Below, one piece after another: positions 49,960-58,461 of a DNA stretch of 64,000 bases; position 1 is the first letter of the stretch, and every line of letters begins with the position of its first letter. Below the pieces are notes generated by a model, which did no database searches, was not told the origin of the DNA, and was given only the letters and a program-made list of their open reading frames with translations. The stretch is from Streptomyces filamentosus (GTDB lineage Bacteria > Actinomycetota > Actinomycetes > Streptomycetales > Streptomycetaceae): NCBI RefSeq assembly GCF_014654895.1, contig NZ_BNBE01000004.1, forward strand, positions 434,001 to 498,000, written 5' to 3'. Made by a program: the position numbers and the translations under genes.

Positions 49960-50200
49960 TTAGACGATCCTGGCCGGTCCCCGGGCGGGGACACACCGGG
50001 ACACGCCGGACGTCCGGAAGAGGGAACTTCCGGGTCGGCGGTTCGCGGCCCGGTCGCGGACCGCGCGGGGCCGGAGGCCGAACTCGGCGCGGAAGACCTT
50101 GCCGAAGTGGCCGGCGTCGCCCAGGCCCCGGCGGGCCGCGAGGGCGTACGCGGGGAGGCGGGCGAGGGCGGGGTCGACGAGGTTGGTCGACCCGGGAGTG
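49960..50200 (-). pseudogene. Remnant of an AraC-type regulator (C-terminal helix-turn-helix only)
   Basis: In the minus frame ending at 49960, the segment LARLPAYALAARRGLGDAGH, continuing FGKVFRAEFGLRPRAVRDR, is the second helix-turn-helix of an AraC/XylS regulator. Upstream of about 50200 the frame turns into Pro/Arg-rich noise and overlaps the methyltransferase 3' region, so the sensor domain and first helix-turn-helix are missing. No start codon with a ribosome-binding site lies near. It is a decayed gene rather than a short functional protein. Confidence 0.6.
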
Positions 50201-50285
50201 GGGCGGCGTCCTGAGGCCGGGGCCCCGAGGGGGCGGGGGCGGCGGCGGGCCGCGTCCGCCCCCTCGGGGGGGGCTGGGGTGCCGG

Positions 50286-51029
50286 TCAGGCGCGGCAGCG
50301 GAGGAGTTCGAGCGGGGGGTGGGCGCGGAGCTCGGACCAGAACTCCTCGCCGTAGGTGCGCAGTCCCTCCTCGGAGATCGTGAGCGGCACCCATTCCACG
50401 TCGCGGAACCCGGCCGCGGCAAGGGATTTCTCGTATGTCTGCCGGCTGGGGACGGCGGTGACGAAGCTGATGGGGCCGGCGTCGAGGAGGGCGGTGATCC
50501 GGACCTTCGGGCCCACGCCGTTCTCCTCGCCGACGGGTTCGCAGCGGAAGCCGTAGTCCTCCAGGGAGGCGCAGTCGAAGGCGTAGTCGGGGTTCTGGGC
50601 GAAGACGTAGAAGGCGCCGCCGGGGACCAGGTTGCGGTGGATGCTGCGGCACATGCGCTCCAGTTCCTCCACCGTCTCCGCGTAGTTGAGGCACTGGATG
50701 CCGAGGGCGATGTCGAACGGCCGGTCCGCGGGCTCCAGTTCGGCGGCGTTCCCGACCTCGTAGCGCACGCCCAGCGGGTCGCGGGCCTCGATGGCGCGCG
50801 CGGCGTCGATCATGCCGGAGGAGATGTCGACCCCGAGGACGTCCGTGGCGCCGCGCCGCTTGAACCGGCGGCTGTAGAAGCCGGTTCCGCAGGCGACGTC
50901 GAGGACGGACCTGCCGGTGACGTCGCCGACGAGCTCCAGGACGCTGGGCACCTCCGCGTAGCGCATGATCGGCAGGGCCTTGAAGCCCTCGAACGCCTCG
51001 CCGATCGCGTCGTACTGCTGCACCGTCAT
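50286..51029 (-). CDS. Class I SAM-dependent methyltransferase (ToxA-like)
   Basis: This 247-residue protein has motif I VLDVACGTGFYSRRF, VLGVDISSGMIDAAR for ribose binding, DIALGIQCLNYAE and NLVPGGAFYVFAQNP. The opening MTVQQYDAIGEAFEGFKALPI and the general layout resemble small-molecule N- or O-methyltransferases such as toxoflavin biosynthesis ToxA; that likeness is from memory and not proof. The ATG at 51029 is preceded by GAGGGAGCGGC. Upstream, overlapping dyads (CGACCG/CGGTCG at 51141-51157 and two CGTACG at 51148-51166) may be an operator. Downstream is the AraC remnant. Confidence 0.88.
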   Translation of the reverse strand: MTVQQYDAIGEAFEGFKALPIMRYAEVPSVLELVGDVTGRSVLDVACGTGFYSRRFKRRGATDVLGVDISSGMIDAARAIEARDPLGVRYEVGNAAELEPADRPFDIALGIQCLNYAETVEELERMCRSIHRNLVPGGAFYVFAQNPDYAFDCASLEDYGFRCEPVGEENGVGPKVRITALLDAGPISFVTAVPSRQTYEKSLAAAGFRDVEWVPLTISEEGLRTYGEEFWSELRAHPPLELLRCRA

Positions 51030-51268
51030 GTGCCGCTCCCTCGTGGGTTCCTGTGCCGGCGGGCGCGCCGGCGCCGGGACGGGGGCGTCCACGGCGCTCG
51101 CGGGACGCGGCCGTGACACCGAGTCTGCGCCGCCCGTGTCCGACCGCCGTACGGTCGGATCGTACGAGAAACCGGTCGGTCCTTCTCCATATCGTTCAAG
51201 GGAAGCCGCTGTTCAGGCGCCCGGCGTCGAGGACTGCGGTGGGGGCGGGCCCCGGGGAGGGAAGGGGG

Positions 51269-52006
51269 TCAGCTCGCGTCGAGGGCGCCGACGAGGCTCG
51301 CGACCGTCACCGTGTTGAAGACGAAGGCGATGGCCGCGTTCGCCGCGACGGTGCGGCGCATCTCGCGGGAGGTCACGTCCACGTCGGTGGTGCCGAAGGT
51401 GGTCATGACGGAGAGCGCGAAGTAGACGTAGTCGGCCCACAGCGGTGGATCGTCGCCGGGGAAGCCGAGGGCGCGCTCGTCCTCCACGAGGTTGTCGGCG
51501 TGGAAGGAGACCGCGAAGGCGGTCAGGACGCAGACCCAGGCGGTCGCGACGAGCACGAGGGCCGCCGCGACGCGGACGCCGCCGGAGAGGTGGCTGCCGA
51601 GGTGGCCGGGGCGCCAGACCACGGCGACCAGCAGGGCGGCCGTGGCGACGAAGAGGGAGACGCCGGGGCCGGGCGCGCTGCCGAGGAGGTACCGCTGGAG
51701 CACCGTGCCCCGCTCCTCGCGCCGGCCGGCCCAGGCGCGGATGTCCGCCGGGTCGGCGGTGGAGAAGGCGGTGAGGGTGACGACCAGGTAGGTGAAGAGG
51801 TAGGAGAAGAGCACCAGGACGCCGGCGTCGGCGGTGGAGAGCCCCACGATGTCGTCCGGCAGCAGGAGGAGCAGGGCCGTGACGCAGCCCGCCACGGTGC
51901 CGCTCGCCCCCGACCGGGGACGCTCGGACAGCCAGGAACGCACCAGGGGCACCGGGAACCCTCTCGCCGCGACGGTGACGGGCCGACCGGCCGGTCGACC
52001 CTTCAC
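51269..52006 (-). CDS. DUF1345 integral membrane protein
   Basis: This 245-residue protein has five predicted membrane helices (CVTALLLLLPDDIVGL, LVLFSYLFTYLVVTLTAF, VSLFVATAALLVAVVW, AAALVLVATAWVCVLTAFAV, and NAAIAFVFNTVTVASLV). The conserved DUF1345 segment is WADYVYFALSVMTTFGTTDVDVTS; MTTFGTTDVD resembles a potassium channel pore loop, although channel activity of the family is not established to my knowledge. The start could also be downstream at a GTG (51979). It follows the arsR gene by 78 bp on the same strand. Confidence 0.88.
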   Translation of the reverse strand: MKGRPAGRPVTVAARGFPVPLVRSWLSERPRSGASGTVAGCVTALLLLLPDDIVGLSTADAGVLVLFSYLFTYLVVTLTAFSTADPADIRAWAGRREERGTVLQRYLLGSAPGPGVSLFVATAALLVAVVWRPGHLGSHLSGGVRVAAALVLVATAWVCVLTAFAVSFHADNLVEDERALGFPGDDPPLWADYVYFALSVMTTFGTTDVDVTSREMRRTVAANAAIAFVFNTVTVASLVGALDAS

Positions 52007-52084
52007 AAGCTATGACATTCCGGAACCGGAATCCGGAAGGCCGGGCGAAGGCGGGGCGAAGGGCGGGCGGCGAGCGGCGGGGTG

Positions 52085-52483
52085 TCAGGCGCCGGGCGTC
52101 CGGTCCGTGCCGGGGGCACCGGAGGCGCCGGGCGCCCCCTCCGTCCCGGCCGCGCGGAGGTCCGCGAGGAGTTCGGCCTGTCCGGCGAGGACGCCGGAGA
52201 GGATGGCCCGGGCGACCGCGAGGAGGTCCACCACCCGAGGGTCGGTCAGCCTGTAGTGGACGGCCGAGCCCTCGCGGCGGGCGGCGACCAGATCGGCCCG
52301 GCGGAGCACGGCGAGCTGCTGCGAGAGGTGCGCGGGCGGGGCGGCGATCTCGGCGAGCAGTTCGGAGACGGCGTGCTCACGCAGGCTCAGCAGTTCCAGG
52401 ACGCGGATGCGCACGGGGTGGCCGAGCGTCTTGAAGAACTCCGCCTTCAACTGGTAGAGCGGCGCCGTCCTGGACGTGGTCAC
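52085..52483 (-). CDS. ArsR family transcriptional regulator
   Basis: This 132-residue winged-helix protein shows AEFFKTLGHPVRIRVLELLS, the recognition helix APPAHLSQQLAVLRRADLV and the wing RREGSAVHYRLTDP. It lacks the ELCVC cysteine motif of arsenite/cadmium sensors, so it either senses another metal or uses a non-metal signal. The C-terminal 25 residues are Gly/Ala/Pro-rich. It lies seven bases after the YjdM/PhnA-like gene, and the two share an AT-rich promoter at 52851-52908, which suggests autoregulation. Confidence 0.92.
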   Translation of the reverse strand: MTTSRTAPLYQLKAEFFKTLGHPVRIRVLELLSLREHAVSELLAEIAAPPAHLSQQLAVLRRADLVAARREGSAVHYRLTDPRVVDLLAVARAILSGVLAGQAELLADLRAAGTEGAPGASGAPGTDRTPGA

Positions 52484-52490
52484 GGTGCGG

Positions 52491-52850
52491 TCAGACCTTC
52501 TTGACCACGCTCGACTTGAGCTGCATGGGGCCGAAGCCGTCCACCTTGCAGTCGATGTCGTGGCCGTCGACGCCGTTCACGAGCCGGATGTTGCGGACCT
52601 TGGTCCCGGCCTTGATGCCGGTGGGGCTCCCCTTGACCTTGAGCGTCTTGACGACGGTGACCGTGTCGCCGTCCGCGAGCACGTTGCCCACGGCGTCCTT
52701 GATCACCGGGGCGCCCGCGGGCTCGCCCTCGGCGGCGGCCTCGCCCGACGCGGGCCACTCGTGACCGCATTCGGGGCAGACGAGCAGGGCGCCCATCTCG
52801 TAGGCGTAGACGCCGGAGCACTCGGGGCAGGGGGGCAGGTTCTCGTTCAC
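52491..52850 (-). CDS. YjdM/PhnA-like zinc ribbon protein
   Basis: This 119-residue protein has an N-terminal zinc ribbon with PCPECSG and VCPECGHEW (two CxxC pairs) and a C-terminal beta-barrel domain ending in the conserved KTLKVKGSPTGIKAGTKVRNIRL, then GPMQLKSSVVKKV. E. coli YjdM was once named PhnA and linked to alkylphosphonate use, but its role is not established. Pairing with an ArsR regulator is common in actinobacteria. The first gene of the arsR transcript, it has an AT-rich dyad just upstream. Confidence 0.92.
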   Translation of the reverse strand: MNENLPPCPECSGVYAYEMGALLVCPECGHEWPASGEAAAEGEPAGAPVIKDAVGNVLADGDTVTVVKTLKVKGSPTGIKAGTKVRNIRLVNGVDGHDIDCKVDGFGPMQLKSSVVKKV

Positions 52851-52865
52851 CCCCCGATCTTATGA

Positions 52866-52881
52866 GCACTATCGTAATTGC
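52866..52881. promoter_or_regulatory. AT-rich partial dyad upstream of the phnA-arsR pair
   Basis: GCACTATCGTAATTGC is imperfectly palindromic (GCA...TGC with internal matches) and sits in a strongly AT-rich patch (52861-52890) 16-31 bases before the phnA-like start. It is the natural place for an ArsR operator and for the -10 region (TACGAT on the minus strand). Confidence 0.45.
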
Positions 52882-52908
52882 AAAAATCGGCAAGTCGCTC
52901 CGGAGCGG

Positions 52909-54978
52909 TCAGGCGGCCCCGACGACGATCAGGACGTCCCCGGCGGACCAGACCCTGACCACGTCCTTCGGGGGGTTGAGCCGGGGCCGGGCGGAGCCGT
53001 GGGGGCGGTAGCCGACGGCGCTCGCGCCGTGCCGGGCGGCGGCCGCCACCACCTCGGCGAAGGAGGCCGCGGTACCGGTGCGGACGAAGTCCGCGGCGGG
53101 ACGGAGCCGGACGCGGACGCCGTCCCCGGTGGGGGCGAAGAGCGTGTCGAACGCCGCCGCCAGCCGGTCGTTCTGGGACACCTGCGCCATGAGCAGGGCG
53201 GCGAGCCGGCCCGTGACCAGGAGGTCCGTGCGGGGTCCCGCGGGCGCCAGGGGCCGGTTGCGGGCGTCGGTGAGTTCGGCCACGGCCGGGACGGCGCGCC
53301 CCGACTCCCGCTCCCGGGCCCGGAGGTGCAGCAGCGCGACCAGGGTCCGGCCGTCGGGGTCGGCGGGCTCGCCCGGATCCGCCGGAGCGCCGAAGCCCTC
53401 CGCGCCACCGGGGCCGCCGAGGTCCCCGGGGCCGCCGGAGACCTCGGGCGCCCCCGGGCCGTCCTCCGGCCCGGCGAGGACGATCACGCGGTCGTACGCC
53501 TCCGGTTCCGCCGGTGTGCGGACTCCGTCGCCCCGCACCGCCGTGACCCCGCACCGTGCCAGCCCCTCCACCACCCGCGCGCCCCGGCGGTTCCAGCCCA
53601 GGACGAGCACCCGGCGGGGAAGGACCTTGGCCACGGGGACCGGGGCGGGGGCCGGGACCGGGGCCGGAGCGGCGGCCGGGGCCGGAGCCGGGGCCGGAGC
53701 GGTGGCCGGGGCCGGGACGGCAGTCGTGACCTGGACCGGGGCCGGGGCGCGGGGCGGAGGCGAGGCTCGGGCCGGCGGCGGTACGCGGGCCGGGGGCGGT
53801 GGGAGGACGGTCGCCCGGTGGTCCTCGGCCAGGACGACGAGGGCGTCGTCCGGGGCCAGTTCGGTGTCCGGGGGCGGGTTGAGGTGCGGGGTGCCGTCCG
53901 CGCGGACGATCCCGACCGCGCACGCGTCCGGGCAGGCGGCGGACAGCTCGCCGTAGCGGCGGCCCGCGAGCCCCGGGGGGCGGAGGGTGTGGAGTTCGGC
54001 GCCCGCGAAGTCCAGGAGGTCCTCCAGGACGAGCGCGAGGCCGGGTTCCAGGACGCACTGGACGAGGAGCCGGGCCGCGAGTTCGTCCACGTCGAGGACG
54101 ACCGCACCGGGGCCCGCGGCCAGCCGGGCGGTCGGCAGGCGGGCGCCGTCCCGGACCGCCGCGACCACCCGGACCGGGCAGCCCTCCCCCACCGCGGCCC
54201 GGAGCGCGAGCAGCACCCTGATCACCTGGGCGTCCGCGCCGGGACCGTCCGGCGGCAGCACGAGCACTGCCTCCGCGGCGGCCGGGGTGACCCGGGCCAG
54301 CGCGGCGGGGTCGGCCGGGCGGCCCCGACGGCACAGCAGCCGCACCCGGGCGCGGGGCGGCAGCGCGTCCCGCAACTCCCGCTCCATCTCGGTCTTGTCG
54401 CGGTCCGCCAGGACCACGACGGCGCCGCGCCGCCGCTGGGCGTGGGCGGCGAGCAGCTCCGCGACGACCGTGGGCGTCTGCTCGGACCAGCCGAGGACGA
54501 CGGTGTGGCCGCGCTCGACGACGGTGGTCTGCCCGCGCTCCAGTTCCGCCAGCCGGTCGGTGATGGCGGTGGTGACGAGGCCGACGAGGGTGGAGACGTA
54601 CAGCAGGGACACCAGGGCGAGGAAGACCGACAGGGCGATCCGCAGCGGGGGGCCGACCTCGCCGCCGAGGCGGAGGGTCTGGCCGACGGTCCGCCAGATC
54701 GTGGCCGCCTTGCCCTGGAGGGTGTCGGGGGACCTGGCGTCCGTCCACACCAGGAGGGCGCTGACGGGGGCGACCAGGGCCAGGCAGGCGAGGGCGAGCC
54801 AGGCCACGAGGGCCGTCACCCCACGCACCACGGTCCGGTCCACCCAGTACCTGGCCCGGTCGCGTACGCCCGGGGTCGCCGCCCGGGGCCTTCCGGTCCG
54901 GCCGGCCGGTCCGGCTTCCGGGCGGGCCCGCCGGGGCGCCCGCCGGGAGGGGACCGTGATCTCGCGCTCCATCCGCAC
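52909..54978 (-). CDS. CASTOR/POLLUX-like ion channel with RCK (TrkA-N) domains
   Basis: This 689-residue protein has an N-terminal membrane part with about three helices (TALVAWLALACLALVAPVSALLVW, then IALSVFLALVSLLYVSTLVGLVTTA) and a first NAD-binding RCK domain (HTVVLGWSEQTPTVVAELLAAHA). A long Ala/Pro linker (APAPAPAPAAAPAPVPAP) follows, then a second RCK domain (RVLVLGWNRRGARVVEGLA) and a TrkA-C-like end. The opening GWSEQ and the length match the plant CASTOR/POLLUX and Streptomyces SliK group of cation channels. The filter-like region between helices is not the classical TVGYG. It could control potassium or calcium flow in response to ligands. Confidence 0.88.
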   Translation of the reverse strand: MRMEREITVPSRRAPRRARPEAGPAGRTGRPRAATPGVRDRARYWVDRTVVRGVTALVAWLALACLALVAPVSALLVWTDARSPDTLQGKAATIWRTVGQTLRLGGEVGPPLRIALSVFLALVSLLYVSTLVGLVTTAITDRLAELERGQTTVVERGHTVVLGWSEQTPTVVAELLAAHAQRRRGAVVVLADRDKTEMERELRDALPPRARVRLLCRRGRPADPAALARVTPAAAEAVLVLPPDGPGADAQVIRVLLALRAAVGEGCPVRVVAAVRDGARLPTARLAAGPGAVVLDVDELAARLLVQCVLEPGLALVLEDLLDFAGAELHTLRPPGLAGRRYGELSAACPDACAVGIVRADGTPHLNPPPDTELAPDDALVVLAEDHRATVLPPPPARVPPPARASPPPRAPAPVQVTTAVPAPATAPAPAPAPAAAPAPVPAPAPVPVAKVLPRRVLVLGWNRRGARVVEGLARCGVTAVRGDGVRTPAEPEAYDRVIVLAGPEDGPGAPEVSGGPGDLGGPGGAEGFGAPADPGEPADPDGRTLVALLHLRARERESGRAVPAVAELTDARNRPLAPAGPRTDLLVTGRLAALLMAQVSQNDRLAAAFDTLFAPTGDGVRVRLRPAADFVRTGTAASFAEVVAAAARHGASAVGYRPHGSARPRLNPPKDVVRVWSAGDVLIVVGAA

Positions 54979-55148
54979 GGCAGCAGGGTGACGGCGGCTC
55001 CGCCGCGAAACGCCGCCGACGCCCGCCGTTCATCCTTTCGGGCAGGCGCACGGGAGGCACACGTTCGAGCCGCTGGTCCGCCGTGCGCCGGTCGCGGCGG
55101 GTTTGAACGGGCTCCCGGCCGTGCGGGGGCGCCGCTCGGCCGGGAGGC

Positions 55149-55958
55149 TCAGCTGCGCAGGTACGAGGCCCCGTTGAGGTCCAGGATCGTCCCGGAGGCC
55201 CATTCGGCGGCGGGCGAGGCGAGCCAGAGGACGGCCTCGGCGATCTCGTCGGCCTCCGCGACCCGGCCGAAGGGGCTCTGCGCGCGGATCGCCTCGCCGC
55301 CGGGGCCCTCCAGGCGGGGCGCGACCCGTTCGGTGGCGAAGAAGCCGGGGGCGACCGAGGCGACGGCGATGCCGTAGGGGGCGAGGGAGACGGCGAGGGA
55401 CTGGCCGAGCGCGTGGAGGGCGGCCTTGGTCGCACCGTAGGCGGGGTGGTCGGGTTCGCCCCGGAAGGCGCCCCGCGAGCCGATGTTGACGATCCGTCCG
55501 CCCGTGCCCCGGTCGATCATGCGGCGGGCCACGAGGTGGCTCAGGTTGGCGGGGGCGAGGAGGTTGACGGCGGTGTGCCGCCGCCAGAGCTCCGCCCACT
55601 CCTCGTAGGGGGTCTCCGCGAGCGGGTGGGGGAGGTTGACGGCGGCGTTGTTGACCAGGACGTCGATGCCGCCGAGCGCGTCGGCCGCCGCCGCGACGAC
55701 CTCGGCCGCCCCCGCGGGGTCCGCGAGGTCGCCGCCGACCAGGACGTGGCCGGTGCCGTCGAGGGAGTCGAGGGTGGTGCGGGCGTCCTCGGCGCGGGTG
55801 CCGTGGTGGACGGCGACCCGGTCCCCCCGCGCGGCGAAGGCGCGGGCGACCGCCCGGCCGAGTCCTCGCGAGGCGCCGCTGACGAGGACGCCGCGGCCTG
55901 TGTCGGGGAGCTGCACCGGTGTGCCTTCCGGTCGGGGACGTGCCGTACGGTCCGTCAT
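55149..55958 (-). CDS. Short-chain dehydrogenase/reductase
   Basis: This 269-residue classical SDR (start at the ATG at 55958; GTG alternatives exist) shows the cofactor motif VSGASRGLGRAVA, NNAA, catalytic Ser in IVNIGSRGAF, and YGATK for the Tyr-x3-Lys pair. RGDRVAVHHGTR at the end of strand 2 suggests NADPH preference. The last segment SPAAEWASGTILDLNGASYL is typical of FabG-like members. It is divergent from conservon 3, with about 200 bp between starts. The substrate is unknown. Confidence 0.92.
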   Translation of the reverse strand: MTDRTARPRPEGTPVQLPDTGRGVLVSGASRGLGRAVARAFAARGDRVAVHHGTRAEDARTTLDSLDGTGHVLVGGDLADPAGAAEVVAAAADALGGIDVLVNNAAVNLPHPLAETPYEEWAELWRRHTAVNLLAPANLSHLVARRMIDRGTGGRIVNIGSRGAFRGEPDHPAYGATKAALHALGQSLAVSLAPYGIAVASVAPGFFATERVAPRLEGPGGEAIRAQSPFGRVAEADEIAEAVLWLASPAAEWASGTILDLNGASYLRS

Positions 55959-56075
55959 TCTGCCCGCACCGCCGAGGTGATGGATCCCACGGTCCGCCGT
56001 ACGGCGCGGGAGCGGAATCCGCGCCACCATTTGGAAGGTTTTGTATCGCTACGCGCCCGGTTCTGATCGTCGAGA

Positions 56076-56122
56076 GTTCCGAACCGATCAAGAACGCCTC
56101 TATAGTGCGGTCGTTCCGAACC
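56076..56122. promoter_or_regulatory. Promoter region of conservon 3 with two GTTCCGAACC elements
   Basis: The 10-mer GTTCCGAACC occurs at 56076-56085 and again at 56113-56122, 37 bp apart. GTTCCGAAC is itself a 9-bp near-perfect palindrome (GTTC-C-GAAC). Between them is a good -10, TATAGT (56101-56106), so the two copies flank it in the -35 and start regions. This would be an ideal layout for a repressor binding both elements. The same 9-mer occurs at 7249-7257 upstream of the polysaccharide deacetylase. Confidence 0.55.
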
Positions 56123-56156
56123 TCCCCCGTGTGCCTGCCTCTCGAGAGTCCGGTTG

Positions 56157-57707
56157 ATGTCGGCGTCGCCCACCCCGTTCCGCCCTGCCCTGATCGCCTC
56201 CCTGCTGACCCTCGCCGCGGGTGGTGCGCTCACCGCCGCCGCGACGAGTGCCGCACCGGCCGAAGTCCGCCCTTCGCTGGGCTGGTTCGCCGCCTGCGGC
56301 GTGCTCCTCCTCGCTGCCGCGACCTTCGCCGTCACCTGGTACGCGCGCACCGCGCGCACCCTGGCCAAGCGCGCCGAGCGGCTGGCCGCCCAGGTCGCCT
56401 CCCAGGACACCTACGCCGCCCAGCGCCAGGCCGCCGCCGAGCGCGAGGCCGAGGCCCTGAGGCGGCGTCACGAGGCCGAGGCCGCCGCCTCGGCCGCCGC
56501 CCACGCGGCCCGCGCCGACGAACTCGTCCGCGCCCAGCGGGCCGAGTCCGAGCGGCTCGCCGCCACCCACGCCGCCGCGGTCGCCGGCCTCGAACAGCGG
56601 CTGCGCCGCGCCGAGTCCGCCCGGTCCGCCGCCCTCGCCGCCGCCGCCAACGCGGCCGGCCGCATGCAGGCGCTGGCCACGAGCATGATGGCCGACCTCC
56701 GCGAGATGGAGCACCGGCACGCCGCCGAGGACGTGCTCGCCGACCTCCTCCACCTCGACCACCGCACCGCCCAGGCGGGCCGGCTGGCCGACTCCGTCGC
56801 CGTCCTCACCGGTGCCCGCTCCGGCCGCCGCTGGGCCCGGCCCATCGTCATGGAGTCGATCCTGCGCGGCGCCATGGGGCGCATCGCCGGCTACCAGCGG
56901 GTCCGGCTGCACTCCAAGTGCGAGGCGGCCGTCGCCGGTCACGCCGCCGAGGGCGTCATGCACGCGCTCGCCGAGCTCCTCGACAACGCCGCCAACTTCT
57001 CCCCGCCCAGCGCGGAGGTCCACGTCTACGTGGAGGAGGTCCCGGCGGGCATCGTCATCACCGTCGAGGACAGCGGCCTGACCATGAGCGACGTCCAGCT
57101 CCGGCGCGCCGAGGCCGCCGTCGACGCGGCCGCGCAGGACCTGGCCGGGCTCTCCGGCACCCGGCTCGGCCTGCACGTGGTCGGGCGGCTGGCCCGCAAG
57201 CACAACCTGTCGGTCTCCTTCCGGCCCTCCGCGCGCGGCGGCACCGGGGTCGTCCTGATGATCCCCCAGGAGATCGTCACCCGGGGCGCCGGGACGACCG
57301 CCGTGCCGGCCGCCCCCGCCCGGGCCGTGCCCGCCCCCCGTACCGCCCCCGACGCCGCCGTGGCGGCCGCGGCCCCGGCCGCCCCCGAGGGCGGGGACGA
57401 GACCTCCGGCGAGGACGCCGGAACCCTGCTGCCGCGCCGCCGGCGCGGACGGACCCTGGCCGCGCACCAGGAGAGCGGCCGCGGCCCGGCCGACCAGAAC
57501 CGCCCGGCCTCCCCCAGGCCCGGGGAGGCGGCCCGCGCCTCCGCCCGCTTCGGCGGCTTCCACCGCGCCGTGCGCGGCGACGGGAGCCGGACCGGCGAGA
57601 CCCCCGTCCCCGGGGACGCCGCCGGGTCCGACGCCGCCGCTCCCCCGGCGGGAGAACCGACCACGCCGCCCTCGAACCACCCCCCTTCGGAAGGCAATCC
57701 GCGATGA
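56157..57707 (+). CDS. cvnA: Histidine-kinase-like sensor CvnA (conservon 3)
   Basis: This 516-residue protein starts at the ATG at 56157 (TTG at 56154 is possible). Two membrane helices lie at about 8-32 and 45-62, and a long Ala/Glu/Arg coiled coil (about 65-175, EREAEALRRRHEAEAAAS) follows. The HATPase_c domain has LAELLDNAANFSPPS (near 271), but its G-box reads VEDSGLTM instead of EDxGxGM, so one glycine of the ATP lid is lost. The tail is Pro/Ala-rich and ends near RDGSRTGETPVP-like sequence. No HisKA box is visible. It leads the cvnABCD-P450-P450 operon. Confidence 0.92.
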   Translation: MSASPTPFRPALIASLLTLAAGGALTAAATSAAPAEVRPSLGWFAACGVLLLAAATFAVTWYARTARTLAKRAERLAAQVASQDTYAAQRQAAAEREAEALRRRHEAEAAASAAAHAARADELVRAQRAESERLAATHAAAVAGLEQRLRRAESARSAALAAAANAAGRMQALATSMMADLREMEHRHAAEDVLADLLHLDHRTAQAGRLADSVAVLTGARSGRRWARPIVMESILRGAMGRIAGYQRVRLHSKCEAAVAGHAAEGVMHALAELLDNAANFSPPSAEVHVYVEEVPAGIVITVEDSGLTMSDVQLRRAEAAVDAAAQDLAGLSGTRLGLHVVGRLARKHNLSVSFRPSARGGTGVVLMIPQEIVTRGAGTTAVPAAPARAVPAPRTAPDAAVAAAAPAAPEGGDETSGEDAGTLLPRRRRGRTLAAHQESGRGPADQNRPASPRPGEAARASARFGGFHRAVRGDGSRTGETPVPGDAAGSDAAAPPAGEPTTPPSNHPPSEGNPR

Positions 57708-58105
57708 CCGGCACGACCACCGACGACAAGCTGAGCTGGCTCCTGGAGGGCCTGCTGGAACGCACCCCGGGAACCCGGCACGCCCTGGTGCTCTCCCGGG
57801 ACGGCCTCAAGCTCTGCCGCACCTCCGGGCTCTCCGTCGACCAGGCCGACCAGCTCGCCGCGATCTCCGCGGGCATCCAGAGCCTGTCGCACGGCGCGTC
57901 CGTGGAGTTCGGCGACGGCACCGGCGGGGTCCGCTCCGCGATGGCCGAGTTCTACGGCGGCATCCTCTTCATCGTGGAGGCCGGTGAGGGCGCCCACCTC
58001 GCGCTCGTCGCCGGCGAGGACGCCGACGCCGGACTCGTCGGGCACAACATGACCGAACTGGTCGAGCAGCTGGGCGAACACCTCGTCGCGAGGCCGCGGG
58101 GATGA
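57704..58105 (+). CDS. cvnB: Roadblock/LC7 protein CvnB (conservon 3)
   Basis: This 133-residue roadblock protein contains LSWLLEGLLERTPGTRHALVLSRDGL, DQADQLAAISAGIQSLSHGA and HLALVAGEDADAGLVGHNM, ending LGEHLVARPRG. The start overlaps the cvnA stop by four bases. It is more distant from the conservon 1 CvnB than the orphan roadblock protein is, consistent with separate specificity for its own CvnD. Confidence 0.93.
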   Translation: MTGTTTDDKLSWLLEGLLERTPGTRHALVLSRDGLKLCRTSGLSVDQADQLAAISAGIQSLSHGASVEFGDGTGGVRSAMAEFYGGILFIVEAGEGAHLALVAGEDADAGLVGHNMTELVEQLGEHLVARPRG

Positions 58106-58461
58106 GCAGCCGCGTCAGGCCGGGCCGCGACGACTCCCCCGACCGCCTCTACACCCTGACGGGCGGCCGCAGCGGCACCGGGTCGACCTCCTTCGACGTG
58201 GTCACCCTCGTCGTGGCGGAGAGCGACCCGGTGCCCGGCATGCAGTCCGAGCACGCCGCCATCCTGCGCATGTGCCGCTTCCCCACGGCCGTGGTGGAGG
58301 TGGCCGCCGGGCTCGGACTGCCCGTGTCGATCACGAAGATCCTCCTGTCCGACCTGCACGACACCGGCCGGATCAGCGCGCGGCACCCCCGCCCCGCCTC
58401 GTACCGCCTTCCCGATCACGACATCCTGGAGCAGGTGCTCGTTGGACTCCGCAATCTCTGA
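58102..58461 (+). CDS. cvnC: DUF742 protein CvnC (conservon 3)
   Basis: This 119-residue DUF742 protein has LYTLTGGRSGTGSTSF, SEHAAILRMCRFPTAVVEVAAGLGLP, LLSDLHDTGRIS and the closing VLVGLRNL. Like the conservon 2 copy it lacks a long N-terminal extension. The ATG overlaps the cvnB stop (ATGA), and the 3' end overlaps cvnD by 20 bp, exactly as in conservon 2. Confidence 0.92.
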   Translation: MSSRVRPGRDDSPDRLYTLTGGRSGTGSTSFDVVTLVVAESDPVPGMQSEHAAILRMCRFPTAVVEVAAGLGLPVSITKILLSDLHDTGRISARHPRPASYRLPDHDILEQVLVGLRNL

